Positions 1-10,125 of a DNA stretch of 64,000 nucleotides are shown one piece after another. The DNA is from Bremia lactucae (Eukaryota; Oomycota; Peronosporomycetes; Peronosporales; Peronosporaceae). Made by a program: the position numbers and the translations under genes. The notes under the pieces were generated by a model, which was not told the DNA's origin, searched no databases, and saw only the letters and a program-made list of their open reading frames with translations. The stretch is taken from assembly GCF_004359215.1 (NCBI RefSeq), contig NC_090622.1, forward strand, positions 2,984,798 to 3,048,797, given 5' to 3'. How positions within the stretch are numbered: position 1 is the stretch's first letter; each line of letters starts with the position of its first letter.

Positions 1-330
1 TCTTAACGTGTAGTGAAATTTCACTACGCGTTTCATCACTGTTATCGATGCGCCTGTCGCTAGACGCACCGTCATCCTCGTTGGAGGGATGTCGCGCTCA
101 ATATATTTGAGCCTACTACCCTCTAGTGACTGGCGACGAATAAAGTTATTCGACGCTCCGCAGTCCACTAGGGCTTTAAGTGACAAATCATTTGTCACTT
201 TCAACTTCAAGGTGATGAGGGATACCTCATCACCAGGTGCAGAGACACATAATGATTGTGTGTCTGGAGCAACTTTAGTCAAGAGATTTGCAAATTCTCT
301 TGAGGTTGCAGGATCAGTAGGGCGTTGCGC
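1..330 (-). pseudogene. Ty3/gypsy family A aspartic protease remnant
   Basis: Reading the minus strand gives a retroviral-type aspartic protease with the active-site segment LVDCGASNNF (near position 150) and the flap-side segment MTVRLATGASITV. It would cut the element's own polyprotein. It lies directly downstream of a gag region and is cut by the window edge, so the rest of the element is not visible. It is close to the copy at 59.3-59.9 kb but here the catalytic Asp is retained. Family assignment is firm; whether this copy is still open beyond the edge cannot be seen. Confidence 0.8.
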
Positions 331-1369
331 CCCTACTGACCCCGATCGTTTTTGGCGGTCCGCTTCGCTGTTGCGATTTCGCAGCAACGCCGGACCCGCG
401 ACCGTTGCTCTTTTTGGCATATGGTCCAAAATTACGTTCAGTACCTTTCGGTTTTGGGCGTGGGGCACTACACTCATGAGCGTAGTGTCCTGATTTTTGG
501 CAGCGATGGCATTTCTGCTATCGCTTATTGCTCGAAAAGCGAGGTCTCGCTTTTGACGTAAGAAAGGTCTATGGCTTCTGGACCTCCTAACTCGTGTCGT
601 CTTCGAGGACGATATGAAGACGAACTAGCTTGAGCCTGTCTCAAGCTAAAGTCCTCCTGTTGCCTGATACCGCAACGGATATTGCTTCTTCAAGCGTATA
701 TATTTCCAAGCGGAACAGGTGGGTATTTACGAGACCATCCGTAAGACCTTGCATGAACACCGTAATCAACGTGTGTTCATGGACTGGGTTATTTGTAATA
801 CAACTCGCTAAGAGTCGTATGTGCTGGGCATATGCGTGAACATCACGCTTGCCTTGTTTGAGTTTCAGGGGGTTCTGAACGAGCTCTGAACTCAGCCCTA
901 GGCGGTTCAAACGTCTGTATGAGCCGGGCTTTAAAAGCCTCTAGCGACCTAAAGACATATGGGTCGCGCAACTTAAGGCCCAATGCCCAAGTTTTGGCAC
1001 GACCTGCCAACTTTGATTGAGCGAAGGCGACTTGCATTTGCTCGTCGACGATGTGATGTGCCCTTATGGAATCGTCTGACTCGACAAACCATCTCAAGAG
1101 GGAGTCTTTTCCGACTCCCCTATACTTAGAGATGTCAATCTTTAAGGTTTCGGGACGACGCGTGTGCGTCATCCCAGTACATAGGTCTGTACCTGTTGTA
1201 ACCTCAACAGTTCTGCCTGTTGAGAGCCTTGCTGATTCAGCAAGGCTACCTTCTCCTTCATCTCGTCAAGTTCGTGTTGTTTGAACTTGGCGATGGCTGA
1301 ATGGAGGGCATCTCTGTACAAACTGGACAGCATGGCCAAGATGGCATCGTTTCTTACGGTCGAACTCAT
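330..1369 (-). pseudogene. Ty3/gypsy family A gag remnant
   Basis: Minus-strand gag (capsid/nucleocapsid) broken into several frames. The N-terminus begins MSSTVRNDAILAML at 1369, followed by a glutamine-rich helix (LLNQQGSQQAELLRL) and the capsid segments KTWALGLKLRDPY and HAYAQHIRLLASC. A CCHC-type knuckle region and a basic tail lie toward 400-540. The order gag then protease and the LTR with primer-binding site on the right show this is the 5' end of a minus-strand element. Frameshifts between 840 and 1180 and stops make it non-functional. Confidence 0.8.
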
Positions 1370-1511
1370 TCGTTCGAACTCATTCGTTCGACCGCACTCC
1401 TTTCTATGTTACTTAAAAAGGAGTAGCTTTCACGCGAAACGTGATGCTGTTTCCCACTATCATCTAACATGTCCATGTTAGATAAAGGAAATGTGGTCTT
1501 TAGACGGACAA

Positions 1512-1524
1512 CAAAGTGCTACCA
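1512..1524 (-). other. Primer-binding site next to LTR
   Basis: On the minus strand the LTR end is followed after two bases by TGGTAGCACTTTG. The TGG start pairs with a tRNA 3' CCA end, as expected for minus-strand DNA priming. The same motif, with small changes, follows the LTRs ending at 12650, 35091 and 61086. I cannot name the tRNA. Confidence 0.65.
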
Positions 1525-1526
1525 GG

Positions 1527-1967
1527 TGTAACGGGGCACTACAACTTGTACTGCTTCAGTTTAAGTTCACTTCGCACTGCTTCAGTTGCGAGTGGTGCCT
1601 TGCGCTATTTCACGTACGCTAGTACGTAGAGAGGAAGACTTTTCTTGAAGACAACTAGCTTAAAGAGGGTTTTAAATGAAAAGTGTATTAATATAATTAA
1701 GTATCTTTTCTTTTTATCTGTTAATGCTAACTTAATTATCAACTAATACTAAACATGCAATTGAAGTCTTATCTGTCTCTCTCTTTGTTAACATTTACAG
1801 CTGATTAGTCTGCTGGATAAACGATAAAATGGCCTATACCCATTTATGGATAAAATTTCTATACATTACTATATAAAGCAATGTTCTCCAAATATTATCT
1901 TCCCTTTAGATAATATTAATTAACAACCTTTAAGTGTAAATTTCATGTAACGATACACCCTGTTACA
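1527..1967 (-). repeat. Family A LTR (5' LTR of minus element)
   Basis: A 441-bp LTR with terminal TGTAAC and GTTACA inverted ends. In sense (minus) orientation it starts TGTAACAGGGTGTATCG and ends GCCCCGTTACA, next to the primer-binding site and gag on the left. Homologous LTRs occur at 12650-13080, 52493-52873, 57994-58352 and 61086-61551. Confidence 0.85.
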
Positions 1968-2480
1968 CGGGAGGCTACCACTCATAATAAATGGGATTGT
2001 AGTATTTAACTGTTTTGAATAGAGCAAAAGGGTGTTTGACCCATATATGTAAATTAGACCACAACAACGGTTTACCAACCGAAGTGTGCTTCATTACAAA
2101 GGGCGTTGACGGCGTTGGCTATGGCAAAATCCTTCAAAAGTTTGAGGCGGCTAAAAGACTCCAAATTTTACTAACAAATTTAAAAGATTCAGTAATTGTA
2201 AGGGGTTCTCTGGAGGAAATAGATAAATTAGTAGTTGTATTGAAAACAATTTGCTTTCGTGCTGATGAATGCGCGCGGACTACATTTTCATGCAGACAAT
2301 GTAAAGGGGCTCTTTTCGTTTGTGCCGTTTCAGTTCAAGCTAACCTACACTGACGACAGTGAAGACAAGATGCCTCTGATTACCTCATATACACGACGTG
2401 CGGAGGAAAATACTACGTAGCTAAGGAACAAGAGGAAAGACTGAGCTGTTTGTAAATATAAGGATAAAATTAAAACCGTA
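1968..2480 (+). other. Family B leader remnant and unassigned ORF
   Basis: About 140 bp after the LTR resemble 28340-28480 (shared blocks CATAATAAATGG and CCACGACAACGG with small changes), so this is a piece of the family B leader. A 112-codon plus-strand ORF with a TTG start (2015-2353) runs on from it. It includes the peptide GYGKILQKFEAAKRLQ, which I do not recognise, and it may be a gene fragment or chance. From about 2375 a block resembles LTR sequence (ACACGACGTGCGGAGG). No function is claimed. Confidence 0.35.
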
Positions 2481-2839
2481 ATTAATAATTTAAGTCCTAG
2501 GCACTAGTTAGTACATTCTTGTAGTCCTGCTTCAATATATTAATTCAAAAATATGTTTAGCAATTCATTTCTCACCGCGTCTAGCAGCGGTTAGTGGGTA
2601 AGACACATGACATTTATCAAAAAAAATTAAGAAAATTGTCACGTTTTGCTACAGCATCATCATGTCGATATATTGATGACATTATCGAAAAAGATAATAT
2701 TCTTTATTTTTCTTCTAGGTAATAAAAATCTTATAACGAGCTATCCGTACCATACCCCCCCCATTAACTGCTAATATCTTACAGAGAGAATACGGTTAGT
2801 CTCTCTGCAAAAACAAAGTACTCTTAGTCCGTAGAAACA
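2481..2839. other. AT-rich spacer
   Basis: AT-rich sequence with no convincing ORF, RNA gene or terminal repeat. It lies between an LTR-like remnant and the LINE. A short run of C residues is near 2754-2762. Confidence 0.4.
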
Positions 2840-2879
2840 CTCCAACTCATCCATCGCATGGATAACAACACCATGTGAT

Positions 2880-4470
2880 ATGTTTAAAGGCTTTAAGCCA
2901 AGTGGCTTCTTACTTGCGGCTGCTCAACTGGGCCAGCTCTCTCCAAACAGCCAGGCGGGATGCGTACGACGCAAACCAGACACCACCGATAGTCATCAAA
3001 TTCGAAAGCTCGCATTGCAACAGCATGCTTTTTACACAACAAACCGGAAACGCAAGAAACGAAGCCGTTCACGTCTGACCTCCAGACACGAGCAGCGGAA
3101 GTAAGAAAGCAGCAAGACATCAAAGAGGCCGAAGCCAGCGAGCGCGACGCAAGCAGAGACGGAGATGTTGACATGGACTCGCTCAGCGATGATTCGAACA
3201 AAATATCGAACGCAATTAACCAGCAAGGCGGAGAACACAATGTCAATATCCAGTTCGGTGAGGTGCTCCAGCTCGGCGGCGACTGGAAGAAAGAGCTGGC
3301 AACTTTCATCCAATACGGATGGGAACGGCTTGACCTCCAACACCGACTTATGCTGAAGAACCTCAACACTGCAGACCCGGCCGCCATGTAACAAGCAAAC
3401 TATGAGCTGACGAAGTTAGAAGGAGTGCTGAGACAGTGGAAACAAGCCATCCGCGATCTCGGCTCATTGTCTTTAATCGCAAGTGAAGCAGAAAAGCGCA
3501 CCAACTCGAGCTACGCACCGAACAGCAGTCAAAGCAGTGCAACAAACAACTCGAGCGAGGAGCAGGGTTTAAACGCCGACACTGGCAATGATCAAACAAT
3601 CTTAGCGAGCAAAAAGTGGTCGAGCCCTTGAAGACAAACCGTGCTGCATGGAAACTGGAAAGTGAACTACCGTTATTAGACAGCAACATCCTCAAACAAA
3701 TAATGGCTCAAAGCAGCGGCACACGAAGAACTCATGCTCATGCGTTTGATCAAGACGTCGATGACACCGCATATAGTTCTACGCTGGCTCAACAGCGCGA
3801 CACATGCAGCTCTCACAAAAAGGAAGCGTGAGCAAATCGCAACAAGGGCTCTGAAGGAGGCTCACGAGCAGTGTAAAAACGAAAAGCACAAGGACTGGCT
3901 CGGCAGCTGGCTCAAGCGGATCGAGCTATGCCCGAACGCTCAAATGCACTCAGTAGCTCTAAGAACCAGGGAAGACTGGTCACTACTGAGGAATCGGAAC
4001 TTCATAGACCACGAGATACTGCCCTACTGCATCAACACAAAGCAGAACAGGAACCTCATCAACCGTCTAATACATTGCAGCTTCATATACGGGGAAAAAT
4101 CAGCAGTATTGCGGGCACACCAACACCCGCAGATCGCGTCAGCCTTCCACGATCTTAAACAATTCTTACGGCTCTGCGCAAACACGAAGAAGTCGCAATG
4201 GCGTTCAAAGGCCGGCACGCAGCTAATCATTGGGACAAATTCGCAGTGCTTATGAGCAAAGTGGGCGAGATCTTAACAACTAAGGGCACCGCACGCCCCC
4301 CTTCAAATGCAACTGCCTCAAGACCAGGAACTGTTCGGAACACTGCACATGCTCAAAGATGAATTCTTAGCCAGCAGAAAAACCAAAACAAAAATCGATC
4401 TCACAAAACCACACAACAACAATAATATCGCTAAAATTCTCCGGCTTAAAAAAACACCCGAGAGTCCTGG
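2880..4470 (+). pseudogene. LINE ORF1-like region
   Basis: A run of overlapping short plus-strand reading frames precedes the endonuclease. One segment (3173-3391) reads as an acidic to amphipathic protein with FGEVLQLGGDWKKELATFIQ. Position and composition fit a LINE ORF1, whose product would bind the element RNA, but no RNA-binding fold or zinc knuckle could be recognised. The assignment rests mainly on position. Confidence 0.4.
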
Positions 4471-4479
4471 CTGGACGCC

Positions 4480-4800
4480 TTGAAGCGGAGAAGAGGAACT
4501 CACACGTGTGACGTTATAGCTTTGCAAGAAACAAGGGTGAAGTCACACAATGGAGCAGCACGCTTGGAAAGCGCGTGGCGAAGACTGTGCGGTCAGTCGG
4601 ATTTTCAGACACTGCTGGAAGATCTGGATCTACTAGACGCTGCCGATGTCACGCGACTGGACACTACAGACACCGAACGAGACAAGCCGTCGGACTTCTT
4701 CACGTACTGGCGAGGGAGGTCTGCAAGCAGGATCGACAATATATCAAACCACAAAGTCCAACATGTGGCAACACGAGTACCGCGTAAAAAAGAACATTAA
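4480..4800 (+). pseudogene. LINE APE-type endonuclease remnant
   Basis: Plus-strand frame with VIALQETRVKS, the conserved QE motif of APE-like LINE endonucleases that nick target DNA. Further on are TRLDTTDTERDKPSDFFTYW and SASRIDNI, matching the D-F-T-Y...SRID block near the end of that domain. The frame stops at 4800 and the central catalytic parts are frameshifted or missing. Confidence 0.75.
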
Positions 4801-4999
4801 GAGGTCACGGCGAATCTTTCGGCAACGAAGCAGTGTCGGAACGACACACATGCCCGTGTTTCTTCCTATCCGATCAAATTCACAAGACTGCTGCTCGTTA
4901 CCAAACGACTGGAGCAAATCATCGGGGCGGAATTGGCTCAAGACCACACGCGGGAAGTGCTGAACTGGAACAAGACGATGAACAAGTACTAAGCGGCGA

Positions 5000-6302
5000 T
5001 CCGTCTAGTTCACACGTAATTGATGAGTCGGGCATCACTGATCAAAGAAGAAGAGTGCGAAGCAAATCTCCTGTCACTCAGAGGACTGGGCACTCACATG
5101 CTGACATCTCAAAACGATGTGAAGCACTTCTTTCAACGGGTCTCCAATTGGACTCGAGATTATTCGATCAGTTGACTCGAGCCGGTAGCAAGAGAGCGGA
5201 AATCGGGCGAAAGCTTGGCGAACGTGATGGGAAAGGCATCGACCCAAATTCTGGGACATGCAACGACCCAAGCGCTGTCCGAGAGATGTTGCGAAAACTC
5301 ACAGCTGGAGCGCACATCGGTTCAGCAAGCGAGAAACTAAACGATACCCTCGAAAAACTAGTCACTCTCAACGAAGTGAAATTGCAATAAAGTCGTTGAA
5401 AAGAGGCAAAGCCGGTAATTTAGACGGACTGACAAATAACCTTTACAAGGACCTGAGTGACACAGTCCCACAAGCGCTAGTCAACGAATTTAACAGGATT
5501 CTCATAGGTGGCGAACTTCCTCAGTCTTTCGAAGCAGGATGGTGGTTCCTCTCCGGAAGAACGGAGTTTAAAAAAAAACATTTAAGTACCGTCCAATACC
5601 AATGCTCGCAACCGGATACAAGGTGTTTGTGGCTGTCATGGCCACGAGGCTGCAATCAGGATTGGGTGAAGTACTGGGGAATGATTAATAGGGCTTCATC
5701 AAGACGAGACGCATGGAATGATCAATTGTGTTCATGCTGGCAGCCTTCAAACACAGTGTAACACGATGACCACAAGATCCAGGACGAATTATTCGAGATA
5801 CTGCTACTTGAGTTCAGGAAAGCCTTCGATATGGTGAACAGGGAGAGTATGCTAGCAGTACTGGAAGCACACGGCTTCCGAAGCACTTTCGTCAACCTGA
5901 TCAAACGCCTACACACAGACATAACAGCTACCTTCCCAGTCAACGGCGAGCTGTCGCGATAAGGTAGGGGTGCCCTTTGGCCCCACTCCTTTCCGTAATA
6001 GCAATTGAAATGCTGGCTCTAGCGACACAAGCCAGCAATTACGGGGCATCATTATCTCGGAAAACTCAAGAAGAGACACCATCTCGACGTTTCTCGACGA
6101 CACCGCAGTCTTTGTGGAAAAAGAAGCAGATGCCGAAAAGCTTCAGACCCTACTAGACAAGTTCACAGCAATCACCGGTCCATGTGTACAGCCCAAAAAA
6201 GCTCATACATCCCTCTCCCCACGGCGAGACCGCCAGCATCCATACGAGGGTACTTGGTACTACAACCAGCGACAACCATCAGATTCTTGGGAATCTAAGT
6301 AG
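5000..6302 (+). pseudogene. LINE reverse transcriptase remnant
   Basis: Several plus-strand frames together give LINE RT motifs. KRGKAGNLDGLTNNLYK (about 5397) is the early fingers motif, EFRKAFDMVNRESM (about 5811) is motif A, and FLDDTAVFVEKEAD (about 6093) is the DD-containing motif C. The copy needs several frame changes and has internal stops, for example after GELSR near 5961. It is not functional. Confidence 0.8.
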
Positions 6303-6878
6303 GTACGGATGACGTCAGAGAAGACAACTGGAATGACCGAGTAAATCGGATCAAAGGGCGACTCTCAATTGCACCAGCGGTTGCAAACTCGGTATCAGCG
6401 CGCATAGTGATTCTTAACGCAATAATGCTCCTATGAGTACTGTTCACAGCCGCCTATTAACCCCCGACACCGGAGGTCCTGATAAAGCTTGAACGCCTAC
6501 AAACACAGTATCTCTGGAGAGGAAGAGCATCTCACAACTCGTCACGGCACAAGATCAACAAAGGTCTCCTCCATACTCCAATCATGGCTGGAAGTCTCGG
6601 CCTCATCTCTATCTCGGTCGCAATCAAGAGGCAGGCAGCAAAACAAGCGACGCTGTGGACGCACACTCCGGTATCATCGTTCACAGACGCCTGGCAGCAA
6701 CTTGCATGCGCAAACGCCACTACTCACGCCATCGAAACTCACTCCACGTAAGTTGCACCAACTTCTGATAGCTGCGTCGTCGCTCCAACTTGAAATGGCA
6801 GTGCGTCGCGGGCACGCTCGCGGAACAAACCGAAGGATGCACAGCCTGGGAGGTGTCCTTGAAAAAGAGCATCACAAG

Positions 6879-6906
6879 CAGTACAAGTCAGTAGTGCCCC
6901 GTTACA
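6879..6906 (+). repeat. 28-bp LTR end fragment
   Basis: The last bases of a family A LTR (ending GTGCCCCGTTACA in plus orientation) sit exactly at the right edge of the LINE. It is the footprint of a lost or rearranged LTR element and marks a breakpoint. Confidence 0.6.
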
Positions 6907-6998
6907 ACAATTTCCTTATAATTCAGCTCTTGTGACTTTCGCTCGTGATTACTTTTTTGAAAAAGCATTTTGCTATTTGACACAGAAAAACGCAAATA

Positions 6999-7325
6999 TT
7001 GCGAAGTCTTTTTGCAGGCCGTTTGAGCTACTGAAGCTAGGAAGGCCTGCATAAAGGATTCTCATATATATATAGGGAGCCGGTATAGCCACACACTCAT
7101 TTTTAGTATAACCACACCCCTTCTTCGTTTGTATTGAATAAAAACGTCCTTCTAGATTTCATTTGGTTACCGAAATCGCCACACCCCTTAATTATCTACC
7201 TTTGCATTTATGAGAGTAGCGTAACGATATATCAACTTGTTGATAATTAAAATATGCATTGCGATACCTTTATGCAGGCCAACCAAGCTTCAGTAGCTCG
7301 GAAGTTCTGCAAAAAGACTTCGCAA
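6999..7325. mobile_element. Foldback/MITE-like element
   Basis: Two 59-bp arms, 6999-7057 and 7267-7325, are inverted copies with about 8 mismatches, flanking about 209 bp of non-coding AT-rich sequence. The outer ends read TTGCGAAGTCTTTTTGCAG. The left arm also holds its own inverted repeat (GCAGGCC and GGCCTGC), and the right arm holds a weaker version. No ORF is inside and no clear target-site duplication is seen. It fits a non-autonomous DNA transposon (MITE), but the superfamily is unknown. A stable RNA hairpin is an alternative. Confidence 0.6.
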
Positions 7326-7456
7326 CAGAAGAAAAAGAACGGTAGTTAATTTAGCTTCTACACTTAGACTCCCTGGTGCATCACTATCCTACGTTTGATC
7401 CGTCTGTTTCTTCTGTCTGTGGTATTCCCAGAAGTTTCGTTTTTACCGGGGCCTCG

Positions 7457-7960
7457 ATTACGTTGAACTTGGCTTGTTGGCTGTTTGTGACGTTTCTGGT
7501 CGTCGTGACGCGTCTTTTGCGTCCGTGGCGTAGTTTCCTAGCGTGTCTACCATCTTATTGCTTTCAAGTCTGACATGATACCATGTTACCCAGGCTAGCT
7601 CCCTGGCTAATGCTGCTACTCTGTCTGCTGTCACCTTGAGATTTGTCGCTGTCGTCTTCGCTTGTCCATTCCTAGCATATATGACCGCTGTCACATAACA
7701 CTACAAATTGTGTTGGAGCGTGCCTGGCGTGTCGTTTTGCGAACTCTAGGTCGTTTCTGAGTGCCTCGTACTCGCAGTGGTTGCTTGTCAATCAGAGTCC
7801 TTCGTAACGGTTGCCGCACGCTTCCAGCTCCCAGCATCCGTTTGTTGACGTGAGTAGCCACCCTCCGCCTCCGGGTCCTAAATTACCTCTTGCGCCGCTG
7901 TCGAAGTGGAGCCGTGTGTGTCTTCATCCTAATTCATGCAGCGGTACGTCCGATGCTATT
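7457..7960 (-). pseudogene. Retroelement RNase H remnant
   Basis: Minus-strand RNase HI-like domain in two frames. The first part (about 7730-7920) reads LHFDSGARGNLGPGG, the classic D-G-x-x-x-x-N-x-G-x-G start with one Gly changed to Ser. The second part (7458-7694) reads WYHVRLESNKMVDTLGNYA, matching the HVxRexNxxADxLAN end. A frameshift or stop separates them. It is most like the RNase H at the 3' end of oomycete LINEs, and it is opposite in strand to the LINE on its left, so it comes from another copy. Confidence 0.7.
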
Positions 7961-8109
7961 GCGTCTCAGAATTGCTCTATGCAGAGCCCTGCTTCCGCGT
8001 TGTGTGCGTCTGATTGTCGCAATCGCTGTGATCTATCGTGCGTATGTTCCTTTATTGCGACAAAGACACATGGCCTTCATCCCAGCGCGAGGAACTTTTG
8101 CACTGAGTA

Positions 8110-8925
8110 AGAAGAATTGACACGTAGGATTCGAACGCATCCTGCGTTTTAGGATGATCGGCTCTGCCCGTACCATCAGTACGCGGTTTCTTCCGAGGAC
8201 AGATTTGACCACCCTTTTCAAGAATCTTTAAGAGATTCTTGTGGTCACGAACCAGATTCTCATGTTGAATCTAGATATTCTCATGTCTGGTCCGAAGATC
8301 CTCCAAACCACGATGAGAGGACGACAGCTCATAATGAAGAGCGTTATATTTCCGTTCGTGCTCCAACATGGAGTATGCACTCTTCGAATGGTCTTCCAAC
8401 CGTTCAATACAGTGAGTCTGCACTGTTTGCCCCAACGAGCAACGCTTACCGCACTCGTGATCAAGTTCATCCTCTAGTTCATGGAGGGAGTGATCGAGTT
8501 TGTCGATCTTCGACTCTAGATCCGACATATGGGTCGGATCTATTTCTTCCGCCTCCGCCACAACCATTGGTAGATTCCCACGGTGGTCAACGTTTCCTTG
8601 TGACACGTATTCAAAACCACCGTGATGTGAAGAAGCAGCGAACGAGTTATCTTGTTTGCTGGCGCGGTTGTCCACCCTCACATGACAGCTGGTTATTTAC
8701 GTTGAGGGACTCGTCCGTCAGTATGACGAGACTCATCCGATGAATCAGAAGGTCCATCGAAAAAACACACACCTCTGGCGACTGTAAGTCGATTTTAAAA
8801 CATCATCCGCATCGCGCATCTAGATAGAGATGCAAGCCCTTCCCCAGGGGAGGTTAGGAAATAGACATTTCCTTTAACTCACTTCGTGTTGTCAACACAA
8901 CACGGACAGGGATCATTCCACGTGA
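8110..8925 (+). pseudogene. Family A pol tail with chromodomain
   Basis: Plus-strand end of a Ty3/gypsy pol. A linker after integrase (about 8229-8560) leads to a chromodomain (8580-8745) with QRFLVTRIQNHRDVKK and SYLVCWRGCPPSHDSW. In these elements the chromodomain is thought to steer integration to chromatin. The stretch is homologous to 56160-57010. It is truncated on both sides and lies upstream of an integrase from another copy, so the order is scrambled. Confidence 0.8.
8140..8681 (-). pseudogene. Antisense ORF (aORF) fragment over pol tail
   Basis: Opposite the chromodomain and linker, the minus strand is open for 136 codons (8271-8681). It reads as a charged helix with heptad character (ESKIDKLDHSLHELEDELDH). 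In a neighbouring frame toward 8185 it continues to KKPRTDGT. The same arrangement recurs at 56.2-57.0 kb. It is either a piece of an antisense gene of the element or a by-product of the sense codons. See the 56.2-57.9 kb entry. Confidence 0.4.
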
Positions 8926-9895
8926 GACATTCGTGCTTGCGAGGTATGTCAATGGTGAAGCCTAGCCCTCATCTCGTGCACCTCTCCAACCTCTACCACT
9001 TCCGGCAGAATGTTAGCAGTTCGTATCTATGGACTTCGTCTTCGGATTTCCGAAGACGATCACAAAAACTATGGAATCCTTGCTTTTGTGGACATATTCA
9101 GCGAGATGGTACATCTTGTTGCAGTACCAGAGTCGATCACAGCTCCGGGCTATGCCCGTGTCTTTATCGTCACGGTATTCAAACTCCACGGTTTACCCCC
9201 CGAACTGGCCTCCGATAGAAATCCACGGTTTACGGTGGAATTTTGGCAATTATGTCAACTTCTGATAATCCGGAAACAGATGGTCGGACGGAACGCGTAA
9301 ATCGCGTCCTCGAAGAGATACTTCGAGGTAACGTCCAATCGTATCCGAATTGGAGCGAATTTTTACTGTTGGTCGAATTTGCCATCAACAATTCAGTGCA
9401 TGCATCTCCAACGCATTCACCGGTCTTCATTAATGGCTTACGCCATCCACGCATACCCACCCAATTAGAGGGATCATCTAGTTTAAGGGGGTTGACTCGC
9501 AAAAGCAAAACTATTTCTCGCTCATGTTCATCACGCGTCGAAATAACCAATGACGCGAGTGATGTCGATCTCGAAGCAATCGATCCAAAGTGAGAAAGAT
9601 CTCATGGCAGTGCGCACAAAGCGCACTGAAAAAGACAAAACAAATGATGAAGAAATTCTGCTGGCTCGAAAAACAAAAATTGGTTTCGTACAGGATTCCG
9701 TTGCTAACGCAATGGACCGTCAGAACGGAACGCAGACAAACATGGAAGAGCAAAAGTTCTTTCATTTCAAAATTAATGACCTAGTACTACTCTCTACGGT
9801 AAACTTACTCAAGCGTGTAGTCACTAATGTGGGTAGCAGTAAACTAGTACCCAAGTTTATTGGGCCTTTCCGTGCATTGCATTGCTGAGGTAATG
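8926..9895 (+). pseudogene. Family A integrase remnant
   Basis: Plus-strand integrase homologous to 55.1-56.2 kb. The first catalytic block (near 9030) and the second (near 9220, with DRNPRFTVEFW) are in different frames. The DDE glutamate block ETDGRTERVNRVLEEI (about 9270) is in a third. A C-terminal LVLLSTVNLLKRVVTNVGSS follows at about 9780-9840. Several frameshifts show it is dead. Confidence 0.8.
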
Positions 9896-9924
9896 CGTAA
9901 ACATTTTTTTTTATCTCGATGCTT

Positions 9925-10125
9925 TTCTTAAGGATCAATGGTATAGTGGCAACAACAAGCGAGGTAAAGTCTCGCTGATGCAAGCCTAGAGCGTGTTCAT
10001 TCGCAATGTCAAAGACATTTGACGTGAAGCCTGGCTTCAAAGACTTAACGCGATTTGCGTTAAGTTTGAGAAACGAACTTCAACCGGTGCAAGGTATAAA
10101 TTGCATCGGTTGTCACGTGAGGCAG
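9925..10125 (+). pseudogene. aORF fragment of minus-strand element
   Basis: About 200 bp are the reverse complement of 57.0-57.2 kb. Read plus, they give MSKTFDVKPGFKDLTRFALS and NCIGCHVR, matching the antisense ORF of the 52-58 kb element. It sits directly left of a minus-strand pol whose integrase C-terminus and chromodomain are deleted. The order aORF then pol is what a minus-oriented copy should show. Confidence 0.5.

Larger units (their letters stand above)
2840..6878 (+). mobile_element. Decayed LINE (non-LTR retrotransposon)
   Basis: Plus-strand non-LTR element in many frames. In order it shows a basic, low-complexity ORF1-like region (about 2880-4470), an APE-type endonuclease remnant (4480-4800), a reverse transcriptase (about 5000-6300) and a C-terminal stretch containing LWRGRASHNS (6300-6878). 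Stops and frameshifts occur throughout, so it cannot move by itself. The right end abuts a 28-bp family A LTR end. No poly-A tail or target duplication is obvious, so the 5' limit is approximate. Confidence 0.75.
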
